Shown in pieces: positions 9,501 through 18,235 of a DNA stretch of 64,000 nucleotides; the stretch's first letter is position 1, and each line of letters begins with the position of its first letter. The notes under the pieces are model-generated. The model saw only the letters and a program-made list of their open reading frames with translations, made no database searches and had not been told where the DNA came from. Source of the DNA: Alphaproteobacteria bacterium (lineage in GTDB: Bacteria; Pseudomonadota; Alphaproteobacteria; CAAGCB01; CAG-977); the NCBI GenBank assembly GCA_900768875.1, contig CAAGEP010000006.1, positions 74,847-138,846 of the forward strand, read 5' to 3'. The position numbers were made by a program, and so were the translations under genes.

Positions 9501-9529
9501 AAAAAGGAAGGCATTCGCCTTCCTTTTTT
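9501..9529. terminator. Bidirectional rho-independent terminator
   Basis: GGAAGGC (9506-9512) pairs with GCCTTCC (9517-9523) around the loop ATTC. A T run follows on the plus strand and an A run precedes it, so it can end both the solute-binding protein gene and the convergent aas gene. Confidence 0.85.
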
Positions 9530-9543
9530 GTTGCAGGAAAAAA

Positions 9544-12500
9544 TCATTCCGCGCCGAATTTTTCTTCCGCCATTTTTTGCGCGGACACATAGTCGAATTT
9601 ACCTGTTCCCAAAATGGGCGGTTCTTTGACAATGATGATTTTCGACGGCGTGCCGAGGTCGTTCAGTCCCACTTGCTTGATATACGCGCGGATTTGCGCC
9701 GCATCGGCGTTTTCCGCTGTGGTAATCAGCACCAGCTGTTCGCCTTTTTTCACGTCGGCAATGGCGACGACGCCCTGAACCGCGCCTTCGTACAATTTTG
9801 CCAGTTCTTGCTCGATTGCCGTCAGCGAAATCATTTCGCCGCCGATTTTCGCAAAGCGTTTGGCGCGCCCTTTAATCGCGACAAAGCCGTCTTTGTCAAC
9901 CGCGACGATGTCGCCCGTGTCATGCCAGCCGTCGGCGGGCGGCTGCAAGACGCAGGGTTTGTCCGCTTTCATATAGCCTTGCATGATATTGTCGCCGCGC
10001 ACGAACAGGCGTTTGCCTTCGGTAATGCCGGGGACGTCTTCCAATCGGGCTTCCAACCCCGGAACCAAACGTCCGACCGTGCCGGCTTTGATGTACATCG
10101 GAGTATTCACGGCAATCAAGGGGGCGGCTTCGGTCGCGCCGTAGCCTTCCAAAATGCGGATGCCGAATTTTCTGCTCCACAATTCCGCGGTGGTTTCTTT
10201 CAGTTTTTCAGCGCCGACAATCGCATAACGCAGGGCAAAGAAATCGTACGGGTGAGCCGACGCCCCGTATCCCGCAAAGAACGTGTCCGTGCCGCACAAA
10301 ATCGTCGCGTTCGTGGCGTACACCAGTTCGGGAACGATGCGATAGTGCAAAGGCGACGGATAATAGAACGTTTTGATGCCCGAAAGCGTTGTCAACAGCG
10401 TCCCGATGCCCAGCCCGAACGCGTGGAACATCGGCAAAGCGTTAAAGAATACGTCGTTCGAGTTCAAATCCAAAATGCTCAAAGCCTGATATCTGTTCGC
10501 TTGGAAATTGATGTGCGACAGCAAAACGGCTTTGGGCATGCCTTCCGACCCCGACGTGAACAAAATCGCGGCGGTTTGGTCGGCGGCGTGTTTGGGTTTG
10601 CGGCTCAGCAGGTAATCGGTAATGCCGCGGAATTTGTCTTCGCCCGAAACCTGCTGGGCAAAGTCTTCCATGTAAACCAGATTGATGCCCGCGTCGCGAA
10701 TGGCGGCTTCCAATTTTTCCAGTTTGCCGCCTTCGATGAACTTGTGCGACGTCACGACCGTTTTCAAGCCGACCGTTTTAATACAGGACAGAACTTGAGC
10801 GATACCGCTGGAAAAGTTCAGCATGGCGGGGACTTTGTCGCGGCTTTGCAGGGCAAAGAACACAACCAGATTCGCCAAAACGTTCGGCAGCAGAATCCCC
10901 AATCGTTCTTCATTCGGCAACAGGCGATCAAACGTGCGCCCCAAGACATAGCTTTTCAAAATCAGTGTTTTGTAGCGCAAAGGTTTGCGGCTGATATCTT
11001 CGGCGATGATATGGTGCTTGCCGTGGATTTTCTGCGCGTTCAGCAATCCCGTGAACAGATGTTCGTTGATTTTGGATGACGCGTACATCATTTCCGACAT
11101 CATCGTGTACAGCTGCAGCGAAACTTCGTGATTGCGCAGACGTCCCGTCAAAGCGGGATCAATGTCGAACTTTTTGTGCGGCATGATGTTGATGGTGATT
11201 TTGGGGAAGTATTGCGTTTTAAACTTTGTTTTCAGCAAAGAAAACTTGGAATACTGCGCCCCGTTGATGCGCACGGGCAGAATGTTCGCGTTGGCTTTTT
11301 CCGCGACGATGCCCGCGCCTTCGTACACTTTCATCAAAGCGCCCGTAACGCTGATGCGCTGTTCGGGGAAAATCATGACTTTGTTGTTGCGCTTAATCAA
11401 GTCGATTAACGAACGCAAAGACAGCGGATTGTTCAAGTCCAAAGGATACAAGTCCACCATCAGCGAAAAGAATCGCGCAAACCAGCGGTTTTCCCATTCG
11501 GGCTTGATGACGAACGTGATTTTTTCGGGCATGAACGCCGCAATCAGCAGACCGTCCAGCAAAGACGTGTGGTTGGCGACAATCAAAACGCGCTTGCCCG
11601 ATTCTTGAAAATTGGGAAGCCCTTTGACGGTCACGCGGAACAGCGTTTCCAAAATCGTTTGCGCGATGGAACGCACCAAAGCCGCGGGCAGAACAGAGCA
11701 GTTGTACACCGACACGACAAAGCTTGCCAAAGCGAACAACAGGAAAATGGCGGAAATGCCCAAGTCAAAATGACGCAGAACGGCAACAATCAACGCCACG
11801 ACGGCAATGCCCGCCGCGTTGATGATGTTGTTGGCGGCAAAAACGGCGGCGCGGTTGGCGTCGGTCGCTTTTTTCTGAATCAAGTTGCTTAACGGCGTGA
11901 TATACATGCCGCAGCAAAATGCCAGCAGGAAAAAGAACAAGCAGAACACGGCGGGACGGAATCGGGTGATGAATTCGACGAAATCAACGCGTTCCGCAGG
12001 CGTTCCGTATCCCAAAGTCAAAACGGACAAGGCCAGAAAACACACGGCGATGCCCAGCGTGCTGATAGGAACGTAAGTGGTGTGGACAACGCCGCGCAGC
12101 AAACGCGTGCAGTATGCAATACCGACGCCGACGCCTGCCGCGTACAAGCTCAGCAAAAACGCGGCGGCAACGGCATCCGTGTTGAACACCTGCGTAATCA
12201 GCGGATAAATCAGCAAAACAACCAGCAAACCCAGCGACCAAAACCACGTCGCGCCCAAAATGCTGCGGTAAATCAGCGGATAGCGGCGCACGGTGCGCAG
12301 GGTGGAGCGAATGCCTTTTAAAATGTTGCGGTCGAATTTCTGCAAATCGGGTTCGGGAGCTTCTTCTGCAACGGCGCGGGTGGCCAGATAACTGGCGAGC
12401 GACAGCAGAATCAAGCACAGCGCGGCAAGGCGGACAGGCAGTAAAACGCCGAATAAAATCGCGACAACGATGCTGACATACGTTGATTTCGACGTATAGG

Positions 12501-12924
12501 CGTCACTGCCGATGAAGTCTTTTTCATCCAATCGTTCGGGCTGTAAAGCGTAGCGGATGGGACCGAAAAACGCGGACAAAGTGCCGAACAAAACGGGCAG
12601 GATAATCAACAGTCCCGCGTTGTTGGCAAAGAAAACCAACCCTGCGACAAGCATCAAAACCAGTTCGACCAGTTTGACGGAACGGGTCAGCTTGATGCGT
12701 CCGTATTTTTTCGCCAACAAAGTGGCGCGCGCCGAAAACAAAAAGAACGGCAACAGCAAAAGCCCCGCAATCAGGTTTGACGGATCGGGCGATTGTTGTG
12801 TGATGCGCACGGCGATAATCGTCAGCAAAGCGATTTTGAACAGGCTGTTCGTCAGTCCGTCAAACAAAACGGCAAATAGGCTTTTTGCGGCTTTGACCAA
12901 GTTTTCTGTGGAATGGGAAGACAT
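9544..12924 (-). CDS. aas: Lysophospholipid transporter / acyltransferase / acyl-ACP synthetase fusion
   Basis: This 1126-aa protein fuses three modules. Residues ~1-410 are an MFS transporter similar to LplT. Residues ~440-620 are a PlsC acyltransferase with the HX4D motif (HTSLLD, about 452-457) and FPEQRISVTG. Residues ~650-1126 are an AMP-forming acyl-ACP synthetase with ILFTSGSEGMPKAVLLSH (~786-800) and GYGATEAAP (~926). The combination imports and re-acylates lysophospholipids at the inner membrane. E. coli encodes LplT and Aas separately; fused forms of about this length are common in alphaproteobacteria. Start ATG 12924 follows GAGGA. It is separated from upstream ctrA by a terminator hairpin, so it is probably transcribed on its own. 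Confidence 0.88.
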   Translation of the reverse strand: MSSHSTENLVKAAKSLFAVLFDGLTNSLFKIALLTIIAVRITQQSPDPSNLIAGLLLLPFFLFSARATLLAKKYGRIKLTRSVKLVELVLMLVAGLVFFANNAGLLIILPVLFGTLSAFFGPIRYALQPERLDEKDFIGSDAYTSKSTYVSIVVAILFGVLLPVRLAALCLILLSLASYLATRAVAEEAPEPDLQKFDRNILKGIRSTLRTVRRYPLIYRSILGATWFWSLGLLVVLLIYPLITQVFNTDAVAAAFLLSLYAAGVGVGIAYCTRLLRGVVHTTYVPISTLGIAVCFLALSVLTLGYGTPAERVDFVEFITRFRPAVFCLFFFLLAFCCGMYITPLSNLIQKKATDANRAAVFAANNIINAAGIAVVALIVAVLRHFDLGISAIFLLFALASFVVSVYNCSVLPAALVRSIAQTILETLFRVTVKGLPNFQESGKRVLIVANHTSLLDGLLIAAFMPEKITFVIKPEWENRWFARFFSLMVDLYPLDLNNPLSLRSLIDLIKRNNKVMIFPEQRISVTGALMKVYEGAGIVAEKANANILPVRINGAQYSKFSLLKTKFKTQYFPKITINIMPHKKFDIDPALTGRLRNHEVSLQLYTMMSEMMYASSKINEHLFTGLLNAQKIHGKHHIIAEDISRKPLRYKTLILKSYVLGRTFDRLLPNEERLGILLPNVLANLVVFFALQSRDKVPAMLNFSSGIAQVLSCIKTVGLKTVVTSHKFIEGGKLEKLEAAIRDAGINLVYMEDFAQQVSGEDKFRGITDYLLSRKPKHAADQTAAILFTSGSEGMPKAVLLSHINFQANRYQALSILDLNSNDVFFNALPMFHAFGLGIGTLLTTLSGIKTFYYPSPLHYRIVPELVYATNATILCGTDTFFAGYGASAHPYDFFALRYAIVGAEKLKETTAELWSRKFGIRILEGYGATEAAPLIAVNTPMYIKAGTVGRLVPGLEARLEDVPGITEGKRLFVRGDNIMQGYMKADKPCVLQPPADGWHDTGDIVAVDKDGFVAIKGRAKRFAKIGGEMISLTAIEQELAKLYEGAVQGVVAIADVKKGEQLVLITTAENADAAQIRAYIKQVGLNDLGTPSKIIIVKEPPILGTGKFDYVSAQKMAEEKFGAE

Positions 12925-12944
12925 GCTTAAATCCTCGGGAGTAT

Positions 12945-12982
12945 TAAAAAAGACAGACCCGCCCGTTTAAAGGAAAGGTCTG
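12945..12982 (-). terminator. Rho-independent terminator after ctrA
   Basis: On the minus strand CAGACC pairs with GGTCTG (plus-strand arms 12954-12959 and 12977-12982) and is followed by TCTTTTTT. It lies between the ctrA stop and the aas start. Confidence 0.65.
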
Positions 12983-12992
12983 TTTGAAAGGG

Positions 12993-13679
12993 TCAGTTTT
13001 CTTTTTTGGGTTCGCGCAGAACGTACCCGCGTCCCCAGACGGTTTCGATATAATCGTCGCCGCCCGTGGCGTCTTTGATTTTTTTACGCAGTTTGCAGAT
13101 GAACACGTCGATGATTTTCAGTTCGGGTTCGTCCATGCCGTTGTACAGGTGATTCAAGAACTGCTCTTTGCTCAGCGTTGTTCCTTTGGACAGCGACAAG
13201 CGTTCCAAAATGCCGTATTCGCGCCCCGTCAGATGCAAAGGCTTGCCGTTGACGAACGCGGTGCGGGTGTCCAGATTGACTTCGATTGCGCCCGTGCGGA
13301 TGACGGATTCCGAATGTCCTTTCGAGCGGCGGACCAGCGCGCGGATACGGGCGATAAGCTCGGCCTTGTCAAACGGTTTGGTCAGATAGTCGTCCGCGCC
13401 CGTTGAAAAGCCTTTGACTTTTTTATCCGCGCCCGACAATCCCGACAAAATCAAAACGGGAGTGTTGATTTTGGACGCGCGCAGGCGTTTCAAAACTTCG
13501 TATCCGTCAATATCGGGCAGCATCAAATCCAGAATGATGACATCGTAGTCGTACAGTTTGCCGATTTCCAATCCGTCTTCGCCCAAAACGGTGGTGTCGA
13601 CGACCATGCCTTCTTTGTGCAGGACGGCTTCGATTGTTTGAGCCATTGCCTGATCGTCTTCGACTAATAAAACGCGCAT
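12993..13679 (-). CDS. ctrA: CtrA-type cell-cycle response regulator
   Basis: The start is ATG 13679 (MRVLLVEDD), preceded by AGGAA; an upstream in-frame ATG at 13751 would add 24 residues unlike any CtrA and cover the promoter. The product is 228 aa. Residues 1-~120 form the receiver domain with acidic pocket E7-D8-D9 and phospho-acceptor D51 in IILDLMLPD. Residues ~130-228 form the OmpR-type winged helix with the signature MDEPELKIIDVFICKLRKK and ETVWGRGYVLR, nearly identical to Caulobacter CtrA. CtrA controls replication, division and flagellar genes. A perfect TTAA-N7-TTAA box lies 30 bp upstream, implying autoregulation and shared control with the divergent fliI operon. Confidence 0.95.
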   Translation of the reverse strand: MRVLLVEDDQAMAQTIEAVLHKEGMVVDTTVLGEDGLEIGKLYDYDVIILDLMLPDIDGYEVLKRLRASKINTPVLILSGLSGADKKVKGFSTGADDYLTKPFDKAELIARIRALVRRSKGHSESVIRTGAIEVNLDTRTAFVNGKPLHLTGREYGILERLSLSKGTTLSKEQFLNHLYNGMDEPELKIIDVFICKLRKKIKDATGGDDYIETVWGRGYVLREPKKEN

Positions 13680-13708
13680 AGGAAATTCCTTTTTCGGACA
13701 AAATGAAA

Positions 13709-13723
13709 TTAACAGCTTATTAA
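13709..13723. promoter_or_regulatory. CtrA-binding box
   Basis: TTAACAGCTTATTAA is an exact TTAA-N7-TTAA CtrA site. A further TTAA at 13732-13735 follows with spacing 8. The site lies between divergent ctrA and fliI, so it probably mediates ctrA autoregulation and may also act on fliI-fliJ. Confidence 0.7.
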
Positions 13724-13825
13724 CTTTATGTTTAATAACGCCGATATGCAAGCCGAAAAAATCAAAAAGCGGGCTTTTTTTATGCGGGAAAACATTATAT
13801 AAAAAGATAAAAGGATAAAAAGTTT

Positions 13826-15169
13826 ATGGATGAATGGCACAAAAGTTTGATTGACGACATCGGTGCTTTGCCCGAATACCGGTCGTACGGGTCGGTTTCG
13901 GCGGTCAAAGGCATGCTGGTCGAAATGACGGGCGCGCGTTCGGAACTGTCCGTCGGCGACCGCTGTACGATTTTGGCGCGCGCGGGCAAAAAAGTCCCCG
14001 CCGAAGTCGTCGGCTTCAACGGCGGCAAAGTGCTGTTGATGCCGTTCGTGAACCTTGACGGCGTAGGCCCCGGAAACGAGGTTGATTTAAGCAACGCGCA
14101 TCCCGTCTTGTATCCCGATATTTCTTGGCTGGGGCGGGTGATTAACGCCATGGGCGAACCCGTCGACGGCAAAGGTCCGTTGAAAAAAGGCAAGGTGCCG
14201 TGCTTGATTCACGCGTCGCCGCCGCCCGCCAATTCGCGCGAACGTGTCGCGGGCAAAGCCGATTTGGGCGTGCGGGCGATTAACACTTTTCTGACGCTGT
14301 GCAAAGGACAACGTATGGGCATCTTTGCGGGATCGGGCGTGGGCAAATCGTCGTTGATGGCGATGATGGCGCGGCATACGCAGCTGGATGTGACGGTGTT
14401 GGGGCTTATCGGTGAACGCGGACGCGAAGCGCGCGAGTTCATCGAGGACGATTTGGGCGTCGAAGGCATGAAGCGCAGTGTCGTCGTGGTGGCGACATCG
14501 GACGAAAGCCCTTTGATGCGGCGGCAGGCGGCGTATGTCGCGATGACGGTCGCCGAGTATTTTCGCGATTTGCACAACAACGTTTTGTGCATGATGGACA
14601 GTATTACCCGTTTCGCGATGGCGCAAAGGGAAATCAGTTTGTCCGCGGGCGAACCTCCGGCGACCAAAGGCTACACGCCGACGGTGTTTGCGGAACTGCC
14701 CCGTTTGCTGGAACGCGCGGGACCGGGGCGCATCGGGTCGGGGTCGATTACGGGGCTGTTCACCGTTCTGGTGGACGGCGACGACCACAACGAACCGATT
14801 GCCGACGCGGTGCGCGGCATTTTGGACGGTCACATCGTTTTGGAACGCGCGATTGCCGAACGCAACCGCTATCCCGCGGTCAACCTGCTGCGCAGTATTT
14901 CGCGTACCATGCCGGGGTGCAACTCGGACGAGGAAAACGCTCTTGTCAACCGCGCGCGCGCTTTGATTGCGACATACGAAGACATGGCGGAGCTGATTCG
15001 GTTGGGCGCGTACAAGCACGGGTCGAACGCGCAAGTCGACGAAGCGATTTTCTATTATGACAAGCTGGAAGCCTTTTTGTCGCAAAAGAAAAAGGAAAAA
15101 GTCGATTTTGCAACGGGCTATCAGCAGCTGAAGGACATTTTGTCGCAAAAGCCCGCCGGTGCTGAATAA
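13826..15169 (+). CDS. fliI: Flagellum-specific ATPase FliI
   Basis: A 447-aa F1-beta-like ATPase of flagellar protein export. The N-terminal domain (~1-90) is followed by the ATPase core with Walker A GIFAGSGVGKSSL (~164-176), Walker B NNVLCMMDSITR, and EPPATKGYTPTVFAELPRLLERAG, which is typical of FliI/SctN. FliI forms a hexamer at the export gate and unloads chaperone-substrate complexes. fliJ follows with a one-base overlap (TAATG), and no injectisome genes are present, which favours the flagellar over the virulence-type ATPase. It is divergent from ctrA across an intergenic region with a CtrA box. Confidence 0.92.
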   Translation: MDEWHKSLIDDIGALPEYRSYGSVSAVKGMLVEMTGARSELSVGDRCTILARAGKKVPAEVVGFNGGKVLLMPFVNLDGVGPGNEVDLSNAHPVLYPDISWLGRVINAMGEPVDGKGPLKKGKVPCLIHASPPPANSRERVAGKADLGVRAINTFLTLCKGQRMGIFAGSGVGKSSLMAMMARHTQLDVTVLGLIGERGREAREFIEDDLGVEGMKRSVVVVATSDESPLMRRQAAYVAMTVAEYFRDLHNNVLCMMDSITRFAMAQREISLSAGEPPATKGYTPTVFAELPRLLERAGPGRIGSGSITGLFTVLVDGDDHNEPIADAVRGILDGHIVLERAIAERNRYPAVNLLRSISRTMPGCNSDEENALVNRARALIATYEDMAELIRLGAYKHGSNAQVDEAIFYYDKLEAFLSQKKKEKVDFATGYQQLKDILSQKPAGAE

Positions 15170-15630
15170 TGGCGAAAAACGACCTGAAAACGCTGATACG
15201 CGTGCATCAATTCGAACTGGATGAAAAACGCCGGCAGTTGGGCAATCTGCTGCGGTTTGAACAATCGCTTGAAAACCGCAAAATCCTGCTTGCCAAACGG
15301 TTTAAAGAGGAAGAGGAAGCCGCCAAAAGCGACCAAACGGCGGCTTTGACATTCGGCGCGTATGTTGATTGGCACATTGATGAAACAAAACGGGTTGAAC
15401 GGGCTTTGGTTGACGCGCGCCAAGAAATCGCTTTGATGCGCGACGAAATCCGCGAGGCGTATCAAGAACTGAAAACTTTTGAAATCACGCAGGAAAACCG
15501 CGAAAAACGCGAAGCGGCGGAACTGGAGCGCAAAAACAACGCCGTACTGGACGAAATCGGCTTGACGCTTTACAGGCGCAAACAGGAAGAAGACGCCACC
15601 GAAAACGAAGAAGACAAAAAAGAAGAATAA
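15169..15630 (+). CDS. fliJ: FliJ-like flagellar export coiled-coil protein
   Basis: A 153-aa, highly charged helical protein starting at ATG 15169, inside the stop of fliI (TAATG). The composition and two long helices match FliJ, the central stalk of the FliI hexamer, which is poorly conserved in sequence. The assignment rests mainly on position and coiled-coil character. The C-terminus is very acidic (EEDATENEEDKKEE). A strong terminator follows, so fliI-fliJ is a two-gene unit here. Confidence 0.75.
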   Translation: MAKNDLKTLIRVHQFELDEKRRQLGNLLRFEQSLENRKILLAKRFKEEEEAAKSDQTAALTFGAYVDWHIDETKRVERALVDARQEIALMRDEIREAYQELKTFEITQENREKREAAELERKNNAVLDEIGLTLYRRKQEEDATENEEDKKEE

Positions 15631-15655
15631 AAAACCCGCATTTTTGCGGGTTTTT
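15631..15655. terminator. Bidirectional terminator between fliJ and rne
   Basis: AAAACCCGC pairs with GCGGGTTTT around a T-rich loop (15640-15645), with a T run on the plus strand and an A run upstream. It ends fliIJ and can serve the convergent RNase E gene. Confidence 0.85.
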
Positions 15656-15672
15656 CATGAAAAACGGCGGAA

Positions 15673-17895
15673 TTATTCCGCGGCGTCGTTATTGCCGTCC
15701 GTTTGTTCCTGTCCGTCCTGTTTCGGATGACGGCGGCGGCGGTTCGGATAGCGGCGGCGGCGGGGTTTGTTCTGTTTTTCCCCTTCGGGCTGTTCTGCGG
15801 GCTGTTCGCCGTGTTCTTCGCGCGGTTCTTCCGCGGGCTGAGCCTGCTGTTCCGCGTCGCCGTGAGGCTGTTCGCGGTTTTCGTCGTTATTGAAGCGGTG
15901 CTTGCGTCCGAAACGGCGGTCGCGGCGCGGATAACGGCGGCGGCGGCGATTGTTGTTGTTTTCACCGTCGGCGGTTTCGTCCTTTTCTTCGCGCTTCAGC
16001 CCTTCCTCGAACATTTCATCGGCGTTGATGACGTCTTCGCCCGTATAGTCTTCCTCGGCAATGACGTCTTCCTTGATAATCGCGTCGTCCTGCGGGTCTT
16101 CGGGCTGTTCGGGCATTTCGACGACGGGACGGCGTTCGCGGCGACCGCGCCCGCGACGACCGCGGCGGTCTTTTTTATCCGCTTTTTCGGTTTGTTCTTC
16201 GGGCTGTTCGGCGGCTTCCTCCGCAACGGCGGCGGCGACGTCTTCCTCGCGCACGACGCGCTCCATGCGGTAATCCGTCGGGAAAACCAGCGAAGCGTCG
16301 GCTTCCAAAAAGATTTTGACGTTGTACATCGCTTCAATGGCGTTCAAGTCGCGACGCTTGTAGTTCAAAACATACAAAGCCGTTTCGGGCGGAACCGTCA
16401 TGTGCAGTTCGCTGAAACGCAGTTTCATGCTTTCTTCTTCCAACACATGGAGCGTGTGAATCGAAGCCGACTGCGTCGAACGGATCATGCCTTTGCCGCG
16501 GCAATGCGGGCAAACCGAATAGCTGGTTTCGATAAAGCTGGAATGCAGACGCTGACGCGACAGCTCCATCAGCCCGAATCCCGTGATGCGCCCCATTTGA
16601 ACGCGCGCGCGGTCGCGTTTTAACGCTTCTTTCATACGGCGTTCGATGGCGTGGTTGTTGCGGGCTTCCTCCATATCGATAAAGTCGATGACGACCAGCC
16701 CCGCCATATCGCGCAAACGCAGCTGACGCGCGATTTCATCCGCGGCTTCAAGGTTGGTTTTCAGAGCGGTTTCCTCGATATTGCGTTCTTTGGTCGCGCG
16801 TCCCGAGTTCACGTCAATCGCCACCAAAGCTTCGGTCTGATCCATAACCAGATACGCGCCCGATTTCAGCTGAACGATGTTGCTGTGCAAAGCTTCCAGC
16901 TGGGCTTCGACCTGATAGCGGAAAAACAAGGGGATTGTTTCGTCCTTGTAAAGCTTTACTTTTTTGGCGTGGCTGGGGGTCAGCATTTTCATAAAGTCAC
17001 GCGCCATTTTGTATTCGGATTCGCCTTCGATAAGGATTTCCTCGATATCGCGCGTGTACATGTCGCGCAAGGCGCGCTTTATCAGATTGCCTTCCTCGTG
17101 AATCAAGGCGGGGGCGGACGATTCCATGGTCGTGTCGCGGATTTGCACCCACGTTTTAATCAAATAGTCGTAGTCGCGCTTGATTTCCAAGCTGGTGCGT
17201 TCCTTGCCCGCCGTGCGGACGATAACCGACATGCCCGTCGGCAAAGGCAGTTTCGACACGATGCCTTTCAGACGCTTTCTGTCCGCCGCGTTGGTGATTT
17301 TGCGCGAAACGCCGCCGCCACGTGCATTGTTCGGCATCAAAACGCAATACCGTCCCGCCAGCGACAAATACGTCGTCAAAGCCGCGCCTTTGTTGCCGCG
17401 TTCTTCCTTAATCACCTGCACCAGCAAAACTTGCCCGCGATGGATGACTTCCTGAATTTTGTATTTTTTGATTTGTTTGAAACGGCGCGCCGCCACTTCG
17501 TCCGCTTCGTTTTCGCTGACGGTTTCGACAATGCGTTCGTCGGATTCTTCGTCTTCCGCCGATTCGGTTTCGGCATCGGATTCCGTTTCGTGGTCGTCAT
17601 CCTTGTCTTCCTCCAGCAGCGCTTCTTTCAAAGCTTCGCGGTCGGCGACGGGGATTTGGTAATAGTCGGGGTGGATTTCGTTGAACGCCAGAAATCCGTG
17701 GCGGTTGCCGCCGTAATCGACGAAAGCGGCTTGCAGCGACGGTTCGACGCGCGCGACTTTTGCCAGATAGATGTTGCCTTTCAGCTGTTTTTTGGTCGAA
17801 GTTTCAATATCCAGCTCGTCAAGCTTCGTACCGTCCACGATAACGACCCGCGTTTCTTCGACATGGGTCGCGTCTATTAACATTCTTTTTGTCAT
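15673..17895 (-). CDS. rne: Ribonuclease E/G family endoribonuclease
   Basis: The start is ATG 17895 (MTKRMLIDATHVEETRV), with GGAG about 12 bases upstream; an in-frame ATG at 17973 adds non-homologous sequence. The product is 740 aa. The N-terminal S1 region (from ~30) is interrupted at ~85-130 by an acidic insert (DKDDDHETESDAETESAED), as in other alphaproteobacterial RNase E. The metal aspartates lie in IDVNSGR (~358) and VVIDFIDM (~401), and the zinc link is CPHCRGKG (~461). The C-terminal ~170 residues are disordered, with alternating acidic and Arg-rich tracts that are probably RNA- and degradosome-binding. The enzyme matures rRNA and tRNA and starts mRNA decay at the inner membrane. 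The long leader is typical of autoregulated rne. Confidence 0.92.
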   Translation of the reverse strand: MTKRMLIDATHVEETRVVIVDGTKLDELDIETSTKKQLKGNIYLAKVARVEPSLQAAFVDYGGNRHGFLAFNEIHPDYYQIPVADREALKEALLEEDKDDDHETESDAETESAEDEESDERIVETVSENEADEVAARRFKQIKKYKIQEVIHRGQVLLVQVIKEERGNKGAALTTYLSLAGRYCVLMPNNARGGGVSRKITNAADRKRLKGIVSKLPLPTGMSVIVRTAGKERTSLEIKRDYDYLIKTWVQIRDTTMESSAPALIHEEGNLIKRALRDMYTRDIEEILIEGESEYKMARDFMKMLTPSHAKKVKLYKDETIPLFFRYQVEAQLEALHSNIVQLKSGAYLVMDQTEALVAIDVNSGRATKERNIEETALKTNLEAADEIARQLRLRDMAGLVVIDFIDMEEARNNHAIERRMKEALKRDRARVQMGRITGFGLMELSRQRLHSSFIETSYSVCPHCRGKGMIRSTQSASIHTLHVLEEESMKLRFSELHMTVPPETALYVLNYKRRDLNAIEAMYNVKIFLEADASLVFPTDYRMERVVREEDVAAAVAEEAAEQPEEQTEKADKKDRRGRRGRGRRERRPVVEMPEQPEDPQDDAIIKEDVIAEEDYTGEDVINADEMFEEGLKREEKDETADGENNNNRRRRRYPRRDRRFGRKHRFNNDENREQPHGDAEQQAQPAEEPREEHGEQPAEQPEGEKQNKPRRRRYPNRRRRHPKQDGQEQTDGNNDAAE

Positions 17896-17991
17896 TAAAG
17901 TTGATTCTCCGAGCGTCGGCGTAAAGCATACCCGCCGACATGATGGGTGATAAACCGGTTGAACCGAGCGCAAAAAGCGGGGTAATCGTAT

Positions 17992-18013
17992 TTTTCAAAT
18001 TCGAATTTGAAAA
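17992..18013. promoter_or_regulatory. Perfect 22-bp palindrome upstream of rne
   Basis: TTTTCAAATTC at 17992-18002 is followed directly by its exact reverse complement at 18003-18013. It has no spacer, so it suits a dimeric repressor operator better than an RNA hairpin. It lies 97-118 bp upstream of the rne start on the minus strand. Confidence 0.5.
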
Positions 18014-18160
18014 TCGACGCACTTTAAAAAATCCCTTCCGACACGCTTCGGTTTCCCGAAAAAACTGTTTAAAACGCTGCTTTTATCGTTTTTCGCCGTG
18101 CCAAACAGCCCTGTTGCCGCAGGAGGCGCAATAAAAAAATTGACTTTCAGCGTCGATAGA

Positions 18161-18175
18161 ATAACCATCTCTTAA
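18161..18175. promoter_or_regulatory. Possible CtrA box upstream of the amidase gene
   Basis: ATAACCATCTCTTAA matches TTAA-N7-TTAA with one mismatch and is followed by CC, as in extended CtrA sites. It lies about 60 bp before the amidase start. CtrA control of a division amidase is plausible, but the match is imperfect. Confidence 0.35.
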
Positions 18176-18235
18176 CCAAAGAACAATCATATTTTGTTAG
18201 GGTATGCTAAATTTTTTGAAAAAACACGAATCGGC

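Larger units (their letters stand above)
17896..18235. other. Divergent intergenic region between rne and the amidase gene
   Basis: 340 bp with no convincing gene. It holds the rne leader, a perfect 22-bp palindrome (17992-18013), a TTGACT -35-like hexamer at 18140-18145 and a CtrA-like half-matched box at 18161-18175, just before the amidase gene. Confidence 0.6.

Noticed and set aside
9481..11079. 532-aa plus-strand frame inside aas
   Set aside because: Antisense to conserved aas domains; no domain and no ribosome site.
13826..15630. FliI/FliJ as a virulence type III injectisome ATPase
   Set aside because: No injectisome genes nearby; flaF in the window and adjacency to ctrA support the flagellar assignment.
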